64,000 nucleotides of DNA from Actinomadura physcomitrii (GCF_008923205.2 NZ_WBMS02000040.1:1-64000), one strand, 5' to 3'; counted from the stretch's first letter, positions 24,918 to 35,587 are shown. Translations and numbers: made by a program. The notes: generated by a model not told the origin, from the letters alone.

Positions 24918-26287
24918 CCGCCACCGCCACCGCCGCCGGGCCCGCCGCGGACGAGGCCCGCCCGGCGCCGCTGCCGCGCGGCTACCGCTTCGAGCTGGTC
25001 AAGCTGCTGTCCCAGTGGCGGATCCGGCTGGTGCTCGCCGTCTGTTGGATCGGTCCAGGCGCGTTCGCGGCCGCGGTGAGCCTGCAGTCCTCGCTTCCGG
25101 CCGACACGGTCTTCGGCCGCTGGATGCACGCGTCCGGCTGGGCCGGGTCGCTGGTGGTGCTGGGCTTCTCGTGCAGCTGGGCGCTGCCGCTGCTGACCTC
25201 GCTCGTCGCGGGTGACGTCTTCGCCGCCGAGGACCGGCTCGGCACCTGGCGGCACCTGCTGGTCGCGGTCCGCTCGCCGCGCCGGATCTTCGTGGCGAAG
25301 GCCCTCGCGAGCCTCACCGTGATCCTGGCGATGGCCGCCGGGCTCGTCGTCTCGGGCATCGCCGGCGGCCTGGCCGCCGCCGGCGGCCACCCGCTCGCCG
25401 GCCTCGACGGCCACATGCTGTCCTCCGGGGACGCGGCGGCGACGGTGCTGCTCGCCTGGTGCTGCGCGCTCGCGCCGACGCTGGCGTTCGCGGCGGTCGG
25501 GCTGCTCGGCTCGGTGGCCCTCGGCCGCTCGCCGATGGGGCTGCTGATGCCCGCCCTCCTCGCCATCGGCCTGCAGCTCGCGCAGATGCTCCCGCTGCCG
25601 GTGGCGGTGCGGATGGCCCTGCCGGGCGAGGCGTTCCTGGCCTGGCGCGGCCTGTTCACCGCCCCGGCGCAGACCGGCCCGCTGCTCATCGGCGTCGCGG
25701 TCGCCCTGGTCTGGGCGGCCGCCGCCACGGCGCTGGCCTACCGGCTGTTCCTGCGCCGCGACTTCACCGACCTCGCCCACGACGGGTCGGGGCGGCGCGT
25801 CACCGTGAGCGGGGTGCTGCCGCTGGCGGGCCTGGCCGTCCTCACGGTCGGGGTGGTCGCCTGGACCACCCCGGCGGAGGGATCGGGGATCGACCGGGTG
25901 AAGCTCGAGCGCTCCCTCGCCACCTCCTACGCCCACCTCTACCGGCTGCAGACCCGCGAGCTGCACCGCCCCGCCGTCACCGAGGCGCAGCTGAAAGCCA
26001 CCGCCTCCTGCGACAAGGGCGGCGGCCGCGTCGCCGACGAGGGCCCGGGCAACGACTGGCGGTGCGTCGTGACCTGGCACCTGCCCGGCGTGGCGTCCGC
26101 GGGCACCGCCATCTACCAGCTCGACGTCACCGCGGACGGGCGGTACGTCGCCGACGGCGACGGCCCGAAGGAGGTGAACGGCTACTTCCAGGTGCGCACC
26201 TCGGGCGGGGACGCGCCCAACCCCCTGTGGCAGTTCGACGGCACCGTCGACCTGCTCGCCAGCCCCGCCAGTGTTCAGAAGGGTTAG
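24914..26287 (+). CDS. ABC-2 type permease with C-terminal extracytoplasmic domain
   Basis: 457 residues. The first about 300 contain six or so membrane helices of an ABC-2 permease. The last helix (LPLAGLAVLTVGVVAWTT) is followed by about 150 soluble residues containing two cysteines (TASCDKGG, DWRCVVTW) and a YQLDVTADGRYVADGD strand pair, predicted outside the membrane. It pairs with the ATPase at 23943. A three-base gap separates it from the phosphoesterase gene at 26291, so the exporter and that secreted protein are probably co-expressed. Confidence 0.88.
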   Translation: MTATATAAGPAADEARPAPLPRGYRFELVKLLSQWRIRLVLAVCWIGPGAFAAAVSLQSSLPADTVFGRWMHASGWAGSLVVLGFSCSWALPLLTSLVAGDVFAAEDRLGTWRHLLVAVRSPRRIFVAKALASLTVILAMAAGLVVSGIAGGLAAAGGHPLAGLDGHMLSSGDAAATVLLAWCCALAPTLAFAAVGLLGSVALGRSPMGLLMPALLAIGLQLAQMLPLPVAVRMALPGEAFLAWRGLFTAPAQTGPLLIGVAVALVWAAAATALAYRLFLRRDFTDLAHDGSGRRVTVSGVLPLAGLAVLTVGVVAWTTPAEGSGIDRVKLERSLATSYAHLYRLQTRELHRPAVTEAQLKATASCDKGGGRVADEGPGNDWRCVVTWHLPGVASAGTAIYQLDVTADGRYVADGDGPKEVNGYFQVRTSGGDAPNPLWQFDGTVDLLASPASVQKG

Positions 26288-26290
26288 TCC

Positions 26291-29086
26291 ATGCACGTCA
26301 GACGTCAACGCCGGAGCCCCGCGGAGAACCGCTCCGGGGTGTTCCGCCGGCTCGGCGGCCGCCGGGTCCGGACCGTCGCGGCCGGTACGGCCGCGCTGGC
26401 CATCGCGGCGAGCGGAGGTGTCGCCTACGCCTCGACGCACGCGTTCGGCACCCACAAGGTCGGCGACACGACCGGTCTCGGCACGCTGCTCGCCAGCGAC
26501 CAGTTCAACAAGCCGCTGGGCGACCGGCTGCTCGTCGACAACGGCAAGCTGCTGTCCTCGACGGTCAGCCCGGACGGGCGGCACCTCGCGGCCCTCACCA
26601 CGGACCGCTCCATCGCCCTGACGATCGTCGACCTGAAGGACTACAAGGTCCTCCAGCAGGCCGGCACCTCCGCGGACGCGGACCTGAAGATCGGCAACAA
26701 CAACGTCGGGCAGGAGGGGCCGACCTACTCCCCGGACGGCAAGACCCTCTGGATGCCGCAGATCAACGGCTTCAGCCGGTTCCCGGTGAACGCCGACGGC
26801 ACCGTCGGCGCGCCGACGTTCATCACGATCCCGAACGACGGCTCGAAGCACCCGCTGCCGGCCCAGGCGGTGTTCTCCGCCGACGGCGCCACCCTGTACA
26901 CCGCCGTCAACGGCCAGAACCGCGTCGTGGCCATGGACCCGTCCACGGGCGCGATCACCCGCAGCTGGAGCGTTGGGAACGCTCCAAGAGACCTCGCCCT
27001 GGTCGGCGGCAAGCTCTACGTCAGCAACGAGGGCGGCCGTCCGGCGAAGGCCGGCGACCAGACGCTCAACTCCTACGGCACCCAGGTCCCCGCCGACCCG
27101 AAGACGGGCGCCGCGACCACCGGAACCGTCAGCGTGATCGACGTGGGCGACGCGGGCGCGGCGGTCGAGTCCATCGACGTGGGCCTGCACCCGACCGCCC
27201 TGCACGCCGCGAACGGCGTGCTGTTCGTCGCCAACACCGGCAGCGACACCGTCTCCGTCGTCGACACCTCCAGGGACGCCGTCGTCCAGACCATCACGAC
27301 CCAGCCCTGGCCGGGGGCCAAGGTCGGCTACGAGCCCGACGGCATCACCCTCACCGCCGACGGCCGCCTGCTGGTGACGCTCGGCCGCGCCAACTCCCTC
27401 GCCGTCTACCGCTACAAGAGCCCCAAGGAGCCGGTCGGCTACGTCGGGCTGCTCCCGACGGACTACTTCCCCGAGAACGTGACGACGGCCGGCGGGCAGG
27501 TGGTCGTCACCAGCCTGCGCGGCATCGGCGAGCGCGGCCCCGGCCGCACCATCGACAAGAGCGCCGGCACCTCGCCCGCCACCGGCCACAACACCCACGA
27601 CTCGACCGGCACGCTGCTGCGGTTCAAGCTGCCGGCCGACCGCCTCATCAGGGCGTACACGGCCAGGGTGTTCCAGCAGAACGGCTGGGACGCCGCGTCC
27701 CTCATCGGGCTGCGCACCGGCGGGCGGGCGCGGCCCGTGCCGGTCCCGGTGCGGCTCGGCGACCCGTCGACCATCAAGCACGTCTTCCTGCTCGTCAAGG
27801 AGAACCGCTCCTACGACCAGGTGTTCGGCGACGACGAGCGCGGCAACGGCGACCCGGCGCTCGCCCAGTTCGGCGAGAACGCGACGCCGAACCAGCACGC
27901 GCTGGCCCGCCAGTTCGGGCTCTACGACAACACCTACGACGTCGGCACCAACTCCGCCGAGGGCCACAACTGGCTGATGCAGTCCGACAACCCGGAGTAC
28001 ACCGAGTCGGGCGCCGGCGAGTACACCCGCAGCTACGACACCGAGGACGACGCGCTCGGCCACCAGCGCTCCGGCACGCTGTGGAGCGGCGTCCAGGCCG
28101 CCGGGGGCACCGTCAAGAACTACGGCGAGTTCCTGCAGTTCGAGACCAAGCCGTCCGGCGCGACCTGGCAGCAGTTCTACTGCGACGCCAGGACCATGGC
28201 GGACACCGGCCAGAACACGGCCATCAAGACCGACTCGTCCTCGCCGATCCCGTCGCTGAACGACGTCACGGCGCACGACTACCCGAAGTTCGACACCAAC
28301 ATCCCCGACATCTACCGGTACGAGATCTGGAAGCGCCACTTCGACGCCGAGGGCCCGGCATCCCTCAACATGTTCTGGCTGTCCAGCGACCACACCGGCG
28401 GCGCGCCCAACCCTATCGCGCAGGTCGCCGACAACGACCTCGCGGTCGGCCGGATCGTCGACCACATCTCGCACAGCAAGTACTGGAAGGACAGCGCGAT
28501 CTTCGTCATCGAGGACGACACCCAGGACGGCGTCGACCACGTCGACGGGGCGCGCGGACCGGTGCAGGTCATCAGCCCGTACGCCGACCACGGGAAGGTC
28601 GACAGCCACTACTACTCGCAGATCACGGTGGTCCGAACCATCGAGCAGATCCTCGGCGTCCGGCCGATGAACCAGAAGGACAGTGCGGCCACCCCGATGT
28701 ACACCGCCTTCACGGGGCGGCCCGACTACACGCCGTTCACGGCCGTGCAGAACCGCGTCCGGCTGACCTACGGGCTCAAGACCCCGCCGGCCTGCGGCGA
28801 GGACCCCGTCCCGACGGCCAAGGCGGCGCAGGTTCCGGCCCAGTCGCCGACCCCGGCGGTGCCGGCGGGGGAGAAGGGCGTCGCGGCCCTGTGGGACGCG
28901 TGGAACCGGCAGCAGAACCAGAACGACCAGAACCCGCAGCCGGACCGCGCCAACCCCGACCAGATGGACCACTACACGTGGTACCTGACCCACGGGTTCA
29001 CCAAGCCGTACCCCGGTGAGAAGAAGATCCTCGCCCCGGCGCAGGTGCCCGGCCGCTACCTGCCGTCGCCCGACGCCGACGGCTGA
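26291..29086 (+). CDS. Secreted YncE-like beta-propeller / phosphoesterase-family protein
   Basis: 931 residues. A hydrophobic N-terminal segment (TVAAGTAALAIAASGGVAYA) suggests export or anchoring. Residues about 60-450 form a YncE-type propeller with repeats such as VSPDGRHLAAL, YSPDGKTLWM and FSADGATLYTAVNG. From about 495 a phosphoesterase/acid phosphatase domain (PF04185-like) begins with IKHVFLLVKENRSYDQVFGD, with EGHNWLMQ and VIEDDTQDGVDHVD as later metal- or substrate-site segments. It probably hydrolyses a phosphodiester or phosphomonoester outside the cell. It follows the ABC exporter after 3 bp, which suggests a shared process. Confidence 0.88.
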   Translation: MHVRRQRRSPAENRSGVFRRLGGRRVRTVAAGTAALAIAASGGVAYASTHAFGTHKVGDTTGLGTLLASDQFNKPLGDRLLVDNGKLLSSTVSPDGRHLAALTTDRSIALTIVDLKDYKVLQQAGTSADADLKIGNNNVGQEGPTYSPDGKTLWMPQINGFSRFPVNADGTVGAPTFITIPNDGSKHPLPAQAVFSADGATLYTAVNGQNRVVAMDPSTGAITRSWSVGNAPRDLALVGGKLYVSNEGGRPAKAGDQTLNSYGTQVPADPKTGAATTGTVSVIDVGDAGAAVESIDVGLHPTALHAANGVLFVANTGSDTVSVVDTSRDAVVQTITTQPWPGAKVGYEPDGITLTADGRLLVTLGRANSLAVYRYKSPKEPVGYVGLLPTDYFPENVTTAGGQVVVTSLRGIGERGPGRTIDKSAGTSPATGHNTHDSTGTLLRFKLPADRLIRAYTARVFQQNGWDAASLIGLRTGGRARPVPVPVRLGDPSTIKHVFLLVKENRSYDQVFGDDERGNGDPALAQFGENATPNQHALARQFGLYDNTYDVGTNSAEGHNWLMQSDNPEYTESGAGEYTRSYDTEDDALGHQRSGTLWSGVQAAGGTVKNYGEFLQFETKPSGATWQQFYCDARTMADTGQNTAIKTDSSSPIPSLNDVTAHDYPKFDTNIPDIYRYEIWKRHFDAEGPASLNMFWLSSDHTGGAPNPIAQVADNDLAVGRIVDHISHSKYWKDSAIFVIEDDTQDGVDHVDGARGPVQVISPYADHGKVDSHYYSQITVVRTIEQILGVRPMNQKDSAATPMYTAFTGRPDYTPFTAVQNRVRLTYGLKTPPACGEDPVPTAKAAQVPAQSPTPAVPAGEKGVAALWDAWNRQQNQNDQNPQPDRANPDQMDHYTWYLTHGFTKPYPGEKKILAPAQVPGRYLPSPDADG

Positions 29087-29106
29087 CCCGGCCGGAGCGC
29101 AGGATA

Positions 29107-29138
29107 GGCGGCCCGTCGGAGAGACCCGGCGGGCCGCC
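29107..29138. terminator. Convergent terminator between phosphoesterase and AraC genes
   Basis: GGCGGCCCG and CGGGCCGCC form a perfect 9-bp stem with a 14-nt loop in the 90-bp gap between convergent genes. It can act on both strands. Confidence 0.6.
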
Positions 29139-29176
29139 GCGCGTCGGGCGGCGGCGGCGCGTGCGGCGGCGGCACG

Positions 29177-30118
29177 TCAGGCGGTGGCCGCGCCCGAGCG
29201 GTACTCCTGCGGACTCATCCCGTGCTCCCGCTTGAACGCGGTGCTGAGCGCGAACGCGGTGCCGTAGCCGACCCGCCGGGCGACGGCGTCGAGGGTCGCG
29301 TCGCTCTCGCGCAGCAGGTCGGCGGCCTGCGCCAGCCGGACGCCGGTCAGGTACGCCATCGGCGGCTCGCCGACGAGCCTGCCGAACCGCTGCGCGAGCG
29401 CGGCCCGGGAGACGCCGACCTTCGCTGCGAGGTCCGCGACCGTCCACGGATGCGCGAGGTCGTCGTGCAGCAGCCGCAGCGCCGGCCCCACGACCGGGTC
29501 GCCGTGCGCCCGGTACCAGCCGGGCTGCTCGGCCTCCGGCCGGGAGAACCAGGCGCGCAGTGTCTGGATCAGCAGCAGGTCCAGCAGCCGGTCGAGCACG
29601 ACCTCCTGGCCCGGCTCGTCCTTGACGATCTCCTCGTCGAGCAGTCCGACCAGCGGCGACCGCCAGGCGTCGCCGCGCACCACCGCGAGCGGCGGCAGCG
29701 CGGCCAGCAGCCGCTGGGTGACCGCGCCGCGCGTCTCGTAGGTGCCGACGAGCATGACGGCCCTGCCGTCCGGGTCCGTGCCCCAGGCGCGCACGCCGAG
29801 GTCCATCGCCTCCGACAGGCTCGTCCCGTCCGGGGTGGTGCAGCGCTGGCCCGGGTGGATGACGACCTGCGGCTCGGTGGCCGGGTCGTCCGCGACGACG
29901 TACGGGGCGGGGCCGCGGCAGATGACCAGGTCGCCGGCGCCGAGGCGCAGCGGCGCGCCCTCGTCCGGCAGCACCCACGCCCGGTCGCGGACCACGGCCA
30001 CCAGCGTCAGCGGCGCCTCGTCCTGGATCCGCATCGCCCACGGCGGGTTCAGCGTCGACCGGATCATGAACGCTCCGTGCGCGCGCGGGCCGTCGAGGAG
30101 GTCGGTCAGGGCGTCCAT
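29177..30118 (-). CDS. AraC-family regulator with AraC-like cupin N-terminus
   Basis: 313 residues from the ATG at 30118. The N-terminal half is a Cupin_6 sensor (LTLVAVVRDRAWVLPDEGAP, LGAGDLVICRGPAPYVVADD). The C-terminal half is the double HTH (WTVADLAAKVGVSRAALAQR, ATLDAVARRVGYGTAFALST, PQEYR). Regulators of this type usually sit divergent to an oxidoreductase gene they control. Here the divergent position holds only an NmrA-like remnant (30194-30300), so the target has apparently been lost. Confidence 0.92.
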   Translation of the reverse strand: MDALTDLLDGPRAHGAFMIRSTLNPPWAMRIQDEAPLTLVAVVRDRAWVLPDEGAPLRLGAGDLVICRGPAPYVVADDPATEPQVVIHPGQRCTTPDGTSLSEAMDLGVRAWGTDPDGRAVMLVGTYETRGAVTQRLLAALPPLAVVRGDAWRSPLVGLLDEEIVKDEPGQEVVLDRLLDLLLIQTLRAWFSRPEAEQPGWYRAHGDPVVGPALRLLHDDLAHPWTVADLAAKVGVSRAALAQRFGRLVGEPPMAYLTGVRLAQAADLLRESDATLDAVARRVGYGTAFALSTAFKREHGMSPQEYRSGAATA

Positions 30119-30193
30119 GCGATCAGCGTAAACGCCGTGGACGCTCGCGTATGGAGCCGAGCTTCTCAACGATGGTGGACGAACACCATTTCC

Positions 30194-30300
30194 GGCGACG
30201 GGCACGCCGGCGAGGTCTGCGAGGTCACCGGGCCGCGCGCGCTCGCCTCCGCCGAGGCGGTCGCCGGGATCGGCCGCGCCGCGCGGCCCGCGGCCCCGCG
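30194..30300 (+). pseudogene. Internal remnant of an NmrA-like NAD(P)H-binding protein gene
   Basis: One frame reads GHAGEVCEVTGPRALASAEA then VAGIGRAA, matching the conserved C-terminal part of NmrA/NAD(P)H-binding reductases (pattern VYEVTGPR-LTFAEAVAEI). No N-terminal Rossmann motif and no proper C-terminus exist in the 232-bp gap. The position next to an AraC/Cupin_6 regulator is where such a gene is commonly found. Confidence 0.5.
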
Positions 30301-30350
30301 CTCGCGCACCGGGCGCGTGGCCGTGCCTCCGCTGCGCTTACGATCACGGG

Positions 30351-31187
30351 ATGAGCGGTGTGTACGCGATCAGCGACCTGCACGTCGGATTCCCCGAGAA
30401 CCGCGCCTTCGTCGAGGCGCTGAAGCCGGAGGCGCCGGGCGACTGGCTGATCGTGGCGGGCGACGTCGCCGAGCGGTTCGCCGACGTCGAGTGGGCGCTG
30501 GGGGTGCTCGCCGGACGCTGGGAGCGCGTGCTGTGGGTCCCCGGCAACCACGAGCTGTGGACGGTCAAGGACGACCCGGTGGCGCTGCGCGGCGAGGCCC
30601 GCTACCGGCGGCTCGTCGACATGTGCCGCGGGCTCGGCGTCCTGACGCCCGAGGACCCCTATCCGGTCTGGGACGGCGAGGACGGCCCGGTCACGGTCGC
30701 CCCGCTGTTCCTGCTCTACGACTACACGTTCCGGCCGGACGGCGCGTCCACCAAGGAGGAGGCGCTGGCGATCGCGCACGAGTCCGGCGTCGTCTGCACC
30801 GACGAGGTCTACCTGCACCCCGACCCGCACCCCACCCGGGACGCCTGGTGCGGCGCCCGGATCGCCTACACCGAGGAGCGGCTCGCGGCCCTCGCCCCCG
30901 GCGCCCGGACCGTGCTGGTCAACCACTGGCCGCTCGTCCGCGAGCCCACCCGCGTGCTCTGGTACCCCGAGTTCGCCCAGTGGTGCGGGACCGAGCGCAC
31001 CGCCGGCTGGCACTCGCGGTTCGGCGCCGTCGCCGTCGTGTACGGCCACCTGCACATCCCCCGGACCATCTGGACGGACGGCGTCCCGCACATCGAGGTG
31101 TCGGTCGGCTACCCGCGCGAGTGGCGCAGGCACGGCGGCGAGCCGAAGGGGCCGCGCCGCGTCCTCCCCGTCCCCGCCCGTTCCTGA
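30351..31187 (+). CDS. Calcineurin-like metallophosphoesterase
   Basis: 278 residues with the full set of metal-binding motifs: ISDLHVG, VAGDVAERF, VPGNHELW, LVNHWPLVREP and VYGHLHIPRT. Actinomycete proteins of this subfamily are commonly encoded directly before an Sfp-type 4'-phosphopantetheinyl transferase; here that gene is absent and a convergent TetR gene ends 4 bp away. The substrate is unknown. The ATG is preceded only by a weak purine stretch. Confidence 0.9.
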   Translation: MSGVYAISDLHVGFPENRAFVEALKPEAPGDWLIVAGDVAERFADVEWALGVLAGRWERVLWVPGNHELWTVKDDPVALRGEARYRRLVDMCRGLGVLTPEDPYPVWDGEDGPVTVAPLFLLYDYTFRPDGASTKEEALAIAHESGVVCTDEVYLHPDPHPTRDAWCGARIAYTEERLAALAPGARTVLVNHWPLVREPTRVLWYPEFAQWCGTERTAGWHSRFGAVAVVYGHLHIPRTIWTDGVPHIEVSVGYPREWRRHGGEPKGPRRVLPVPARS

Positions 31188-31191
31188 CGCC

Positions 31192-31824
31192 TCAGCCGGA
31201 CGCGCCGGGCGCCGTACCGAGCTCGCCGGGCTCGCCGGATTCGCGGAGCGTGATGCCGGGGGTGATGCCGGATGCGGCGAGGGAGAGCAGCCGGCCGCCG
31301 GCGCCGGGCTCGCGCTCGGCGGCCATCGCGATCCCGCCGGCGAGCTTCAGCACGTCCACGAACGCGGCCCCGGCGGGCGCCTCGCCCGCCTCCTGGGCGC
31401 GGGCGAAGAGCGCCTCGCCCGCGTCCCGCATCGCGCGGCACGACCGGAAGGCCTCCGGGCGCTCGCGCCGCAGGGACACCATGACCGCCGGGGCCGTCCC
31501 CTGGAACTGCGACACGGCGGCGACGAAGCCGCCCAGCCAGGTCAGGAGCGCCCGGCCGGGCTCCGGCGACGCCAGCAGCTCGCGGCCCCGCTCGGCGAGC
31601 GCGTCGTAGGCGTCGGCGAGCAGCGCCTCCAGGAGGTCCTGCCGGGTGGGGAAGTGGCGGTAGAGCGTCCCGACGCCCACGCCCGCCCGGCGGGCGACCC
31701 CTTCCAGCGAGGCGCCCGCGCCGTCGCGCAGGAACAGCTCGCGCGCGGCGGCGAGCAGCCGTGCGCGGTTGCGGCGGACGTCGGCGCGCGGCGCACGGGT
31801 GCGCGGCGTGTCGTCGCTGGTCAC
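31192..31824 (-). CDS. TetR-family regulator
   Basis: 210 residues. The N-terminal HTH is typical: RARLLAAARELFLRDGAGAS, then VARRAGVGVGTLYRHFPTRQ. The C-terminal ligand domain resembles the SbtR/TetR_C_29-like branch. A perfect GGAACGTTCC palindrome at 31890-31899, about 65 bp upstream, is the probable autoregulatory operator. The same palindrome occurs between the SSADH and MFS genes at 12407, which may extend its regulon. Confidence 0.92.
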   Translation of the reverse strand: MTSDDTPRTRAPRADVRRNRARLLAAARELFLRDGAGASLEGVARRAGVGVGTLYRHFPTRQDLLEALLADAYDALAERGRELLASPEPGRALLTWLGGFVAAVSQFQGTAPAVMVSLRRERPEAFRSCRAMRDAGEALFARAQEAGEAPAGAAFVDVLKLAGGIAMAAEREPGAGGRLLSLAASGITPGITLRESGEPGELGTAPGASG

Positions 31825-31889
31825 GTGGGTCCCCGGTCCTTCCTGACGCGTGCGCGGCCGCGGCGTGCAGGGGGACGGACCGCGGTGTT

Positions 31890-31899
31890 GGAACGTTCC
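31890..31899. promoter_or_regulatory. Putative TetR operator
   Basis: GGAACGTTCC, perfect palindrome, upstream of the TetR gene; identical to the palindrome at 12407-12416. Confidence 0.45.
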
Positions 31900-31966
31900 C
31901 TGAAGTCTAGTCGCAGCGCGCCGCGCGGAACCGGGCAGGCGGCCGGGAACCCGCGGGCGGACTCCG

Positions 31967-32004
31967 GCGGCGGGAACCGAGCGGCGGGAACCGAGCGGCG
32001 GGAG
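31967..32004 (+). repeat. Short 14-bp tandem repeat in the TetR/thiC gap
   Basis: GCGGCGGGAACCGA occurs twice in tandem, followed by a partial third copy. It lies in the 319-bp gap 31825-32143, which otherwise holds the TetR promoter region and the thiC terminator and no recognisable gene. Confidence 0.55.
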
Positions 32005-32106
32005 GCCGGCGGCGGGGACGCCGGGCGGCCGGAGCCCGCAGCGGGAACGAGGTCCGCGACGGGCTCCGGCACAGGCCGGGCCGGGGGGAAGGAGGCCGTC
32101 CCGTCC

Positions 32107-32129
32107 GGGGCACCGGTGAGCGGTGCCCC
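32107..32129 (-). terminator. Terminator of thiC
   Basis: GGGGCACCG-GTGAG-CGGTGCCCC is a perfect 9-bp stem with a 5-nt loop, 15 bp after the thiC stop. Confidence 0.65.
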
Positions 32130-32143
32130 GGCCCGGCGGCCGG

Positions 32144-33868
<1,725 letters not shown>

Positions 33869-33879
33869 GACGACTCGAT

Positions 33880-33970
33880 CTCTCCCTACGCCGGCATTAC
33901 CCGGTCAGGTTCATGCGGTCAGCGGCCGTCCCAGCCGCTATCTCAGCCCGGTTCGCCGGGCCCCCGCGAT
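33880..33970 (-). promoter_or_regulatory. TPP (THI-box) riboswitch
   Basis: On the minus strand the leader contains GGGCTGAGATAGCGG, which carries the conserved CUGAGA, then ACCTGACCGGGTAATGCC and GCGTAGGGA, the conserved thiamine-pyrophosphate aptamer elements in order. It ends about 12 bp before the thiC ATG, so control is probably at translation initiation. Confidence 0.95.
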
Positions 33971-34049
33971 CTGTCGTGCTCGACGTTAACCCGCCGCACC
34001 CCCGTTGCCGCAACCGCCGTCCATGGGTTAGAACGCGCCCGCGCGACGG

Positions 34050-34133
34050 GTGCGGGCCCGCGGGCCGGAGGCGCTGGACGGCACGCCCGTGGTGGACGTG
34101 AAGCCCGTGCTCAAGGGCGATGCGGGGGCTTGA
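34050..34133 (+). pseudogene. C-terminal remnant of TrmO (tRNA m6t6A37 methyltransferase)
   Basis: The frame ending at TGA 34131-34133 reads VRARGPEALDGTPVVDVKPV followed by LKGDAGA. This is the C-terminal signature of TrmO/TsaA proteins (GLEALDGTPVLDVKP). An in-frame stop at 34029 closes the frame upstream, and no N-terminal part is present before the thiC riboswitch. It is a leftover of about 27 codons. Confidence 0.65.
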
Positions 34134-34210
34134 CCGGCCCGTGCGCCGGGCCGGCGCGGGCCGCGTCCTACAGTGGGAAGGCATGATCACCGTCTGAGGA
34201 AGGACCCGGC

Positions 34211-35587
34211 ATGCCCGCTTCCCCCCGGCCGCACAGCGCGACCGGCTCGCAGACCGTGCTGGAGAAGACCTATGAGCGCGTCCTGGTACGCGACCCGGGG
34301 GAGCCGGAGTTCCACCAGGCCGTCCACGAGGTGCTGGAGTCGCTCGGCCCCGCGGTCGCCGCCCGTCCCGAGCTCGCCCGCCACGGGGTGCTGGAGCGGC
34401 TGGTCGAGCCCGAGCGGCAGATCGTCTTCCGGGTTCCGTGGACCGACGACTCCGGCGCGGTGCACGTCAACCGCGGCTTCCGGGTGGAGTTCAACAGCGC
34501 GCTCGGCCCGTACAAGGGCGGGCTGCGCTTCCACCCGTCGGTGAACCTCGGCATCGTGAAGTTCCTCGGCTTCGAGCAGATCTTCAAGAACGCGCTGACC
34601 GGGCTCGGCATCGGCGGCGGCAAGGGCGGCAGCGACTTCGACCCGCACGGCCGCTCGGACGCCGAAGTGATGCGGTTCTGCCAGTCGTTCATGACCGAGC
34701 TGCACCGCCACATCGGCGCCGACACCGACGTCCCGGCCGGGGACATCGGCGTCGGCGGCCGGGAGATCGGCTTCATGTTCGGGCAGTACCGGCGGATCAG
34801 CAACCGCTGGGAGGCGGGCGTCCTCACCGGCAAGGGCCAGCCGTGGGGCGGCTCGGCGTGCCGGACCGAGGCCACCGGCTACGGCAACGTGCTGTTCACC
34901 GCGGAGATGCTCCGCAAGCGCGGCGAGGAGCTGGACGGCCAGACCGTCACCGTGTCCGGGTCCGGCAACGTCGCGATCTACAGCATCGAGAAGGCGCAGC
35001 AGCTCGGCGCCAACGTGATCACCGTGTCCGACTCGGGCGGCTACGCGGTCGACGAGAAGGGCATCGACCTCGAGCTGCTCAAGCAGGTCAAGGAGGTCGA
35101 GCGGGGCCGGGTCGCCGACTACGCCGAGCGGCGCGGCGCGTCCGCCCGGTTCGTCCGGGGCGGTAGCGTCTGGGACGTGCCGGCCGACATCGCGCTGCCG
35201 TCCGCGACGCAGAACGAGCTGGACGCCCAGGCCGCGCGGGTGCTGGTCCGCAACGGCGTGAAGGCCGTCTCCGAGGGCGCCAACATGCCCGCCACGCCCG
35301 AGGCGGTCCACGTGCTGCAGGAGGCGGGCGTCGCGTTCGGCCCCGGCAAGGCCGCCAACGCCGGCGGCGTCGCGGTCAGCGCCCTGGAGATGCGCCAGAA
35401 CGCCGGGCGGGAGATGTGGACGTTCCCGCAGGCCGAGGCGGAGCTCGCGGCGATCATGACGCGGATCCACAACACCTGCGACGAGACCGCCGAGCGCTAC
35501 GGCGCGCCCGGGAACTACGTGGTGGGCGCCAACATCGCGGGCTTCGAGCGGGTCGCCGAGGCGATGCTCGCCCAGGGCCTCATCTGA
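34211..35587 (+). CDS. gdhA: NADP-specific glutamate dehydrogenase
   Basis: 458 residues, family I hexameric GDH. The catalytic lysine region is SALGPYKGGLRFHPSVNLGI, followed by IGGGKGGSDFDPHGRSD; the NADP Rossmann segment is VTVSGSGNVAIYSIEKA; SEGANMPATPEA is also conserved. It assimilates ammonia by converting 2-oxoglutarate to glutamate. AGGAAGGA precedes the ATG. It is monocistronic, with a TrmO remnant upstream. Confidence 0.97.
   Translation: MPASPRPHSATGSQTVLEKTYERVLVRDPGEPEFHQAVHEVLESLGPAVAARPELARHGVLERLVEPERQIVFRVPWTDDSGAVHVNRGFRVEFNSALGPYKGGLRFHPSVNLGIVKFLGFEQIFKNALTGLGIGGGKGGSDFDPHGRSDAEVMRFCQSFMTELHRHIGADTDVPAGDIGVGGREIGFMFGQYRRISNRWEAGVLTGKGQPWGGSACRTEATGYGNVLFTAEMLRKRGEELDGQTVTVSGSGNVAIYSIEKAQQLGANVITVSDSGGYAVDEKGIDLELLKQVKEVERGRVADYAERRGASARFVRGGSVWDVPADIALPSATQNELDAQAARVLVRNGVKAVSEGANMPATPEAVHVLQEAGVAFGPGKAANAGGVAVSALEMRQNAGREMWTFPQAEAELAAIMTRIHNTCDETAERYGAPGNYVVGANIAGFERVAEAMLAQGLI

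Noticed and set aside
24209..28993. A 1594-codon open frame on the minus strand opposite the ABC/phosphoesterase genes
   Set aside because: It is the antisense shadow of well-supported plus-strand genes; very high GC suppresses stop codons. Its composition (Val/Arg/Gly/Asp runs) is that of a reverse frame.
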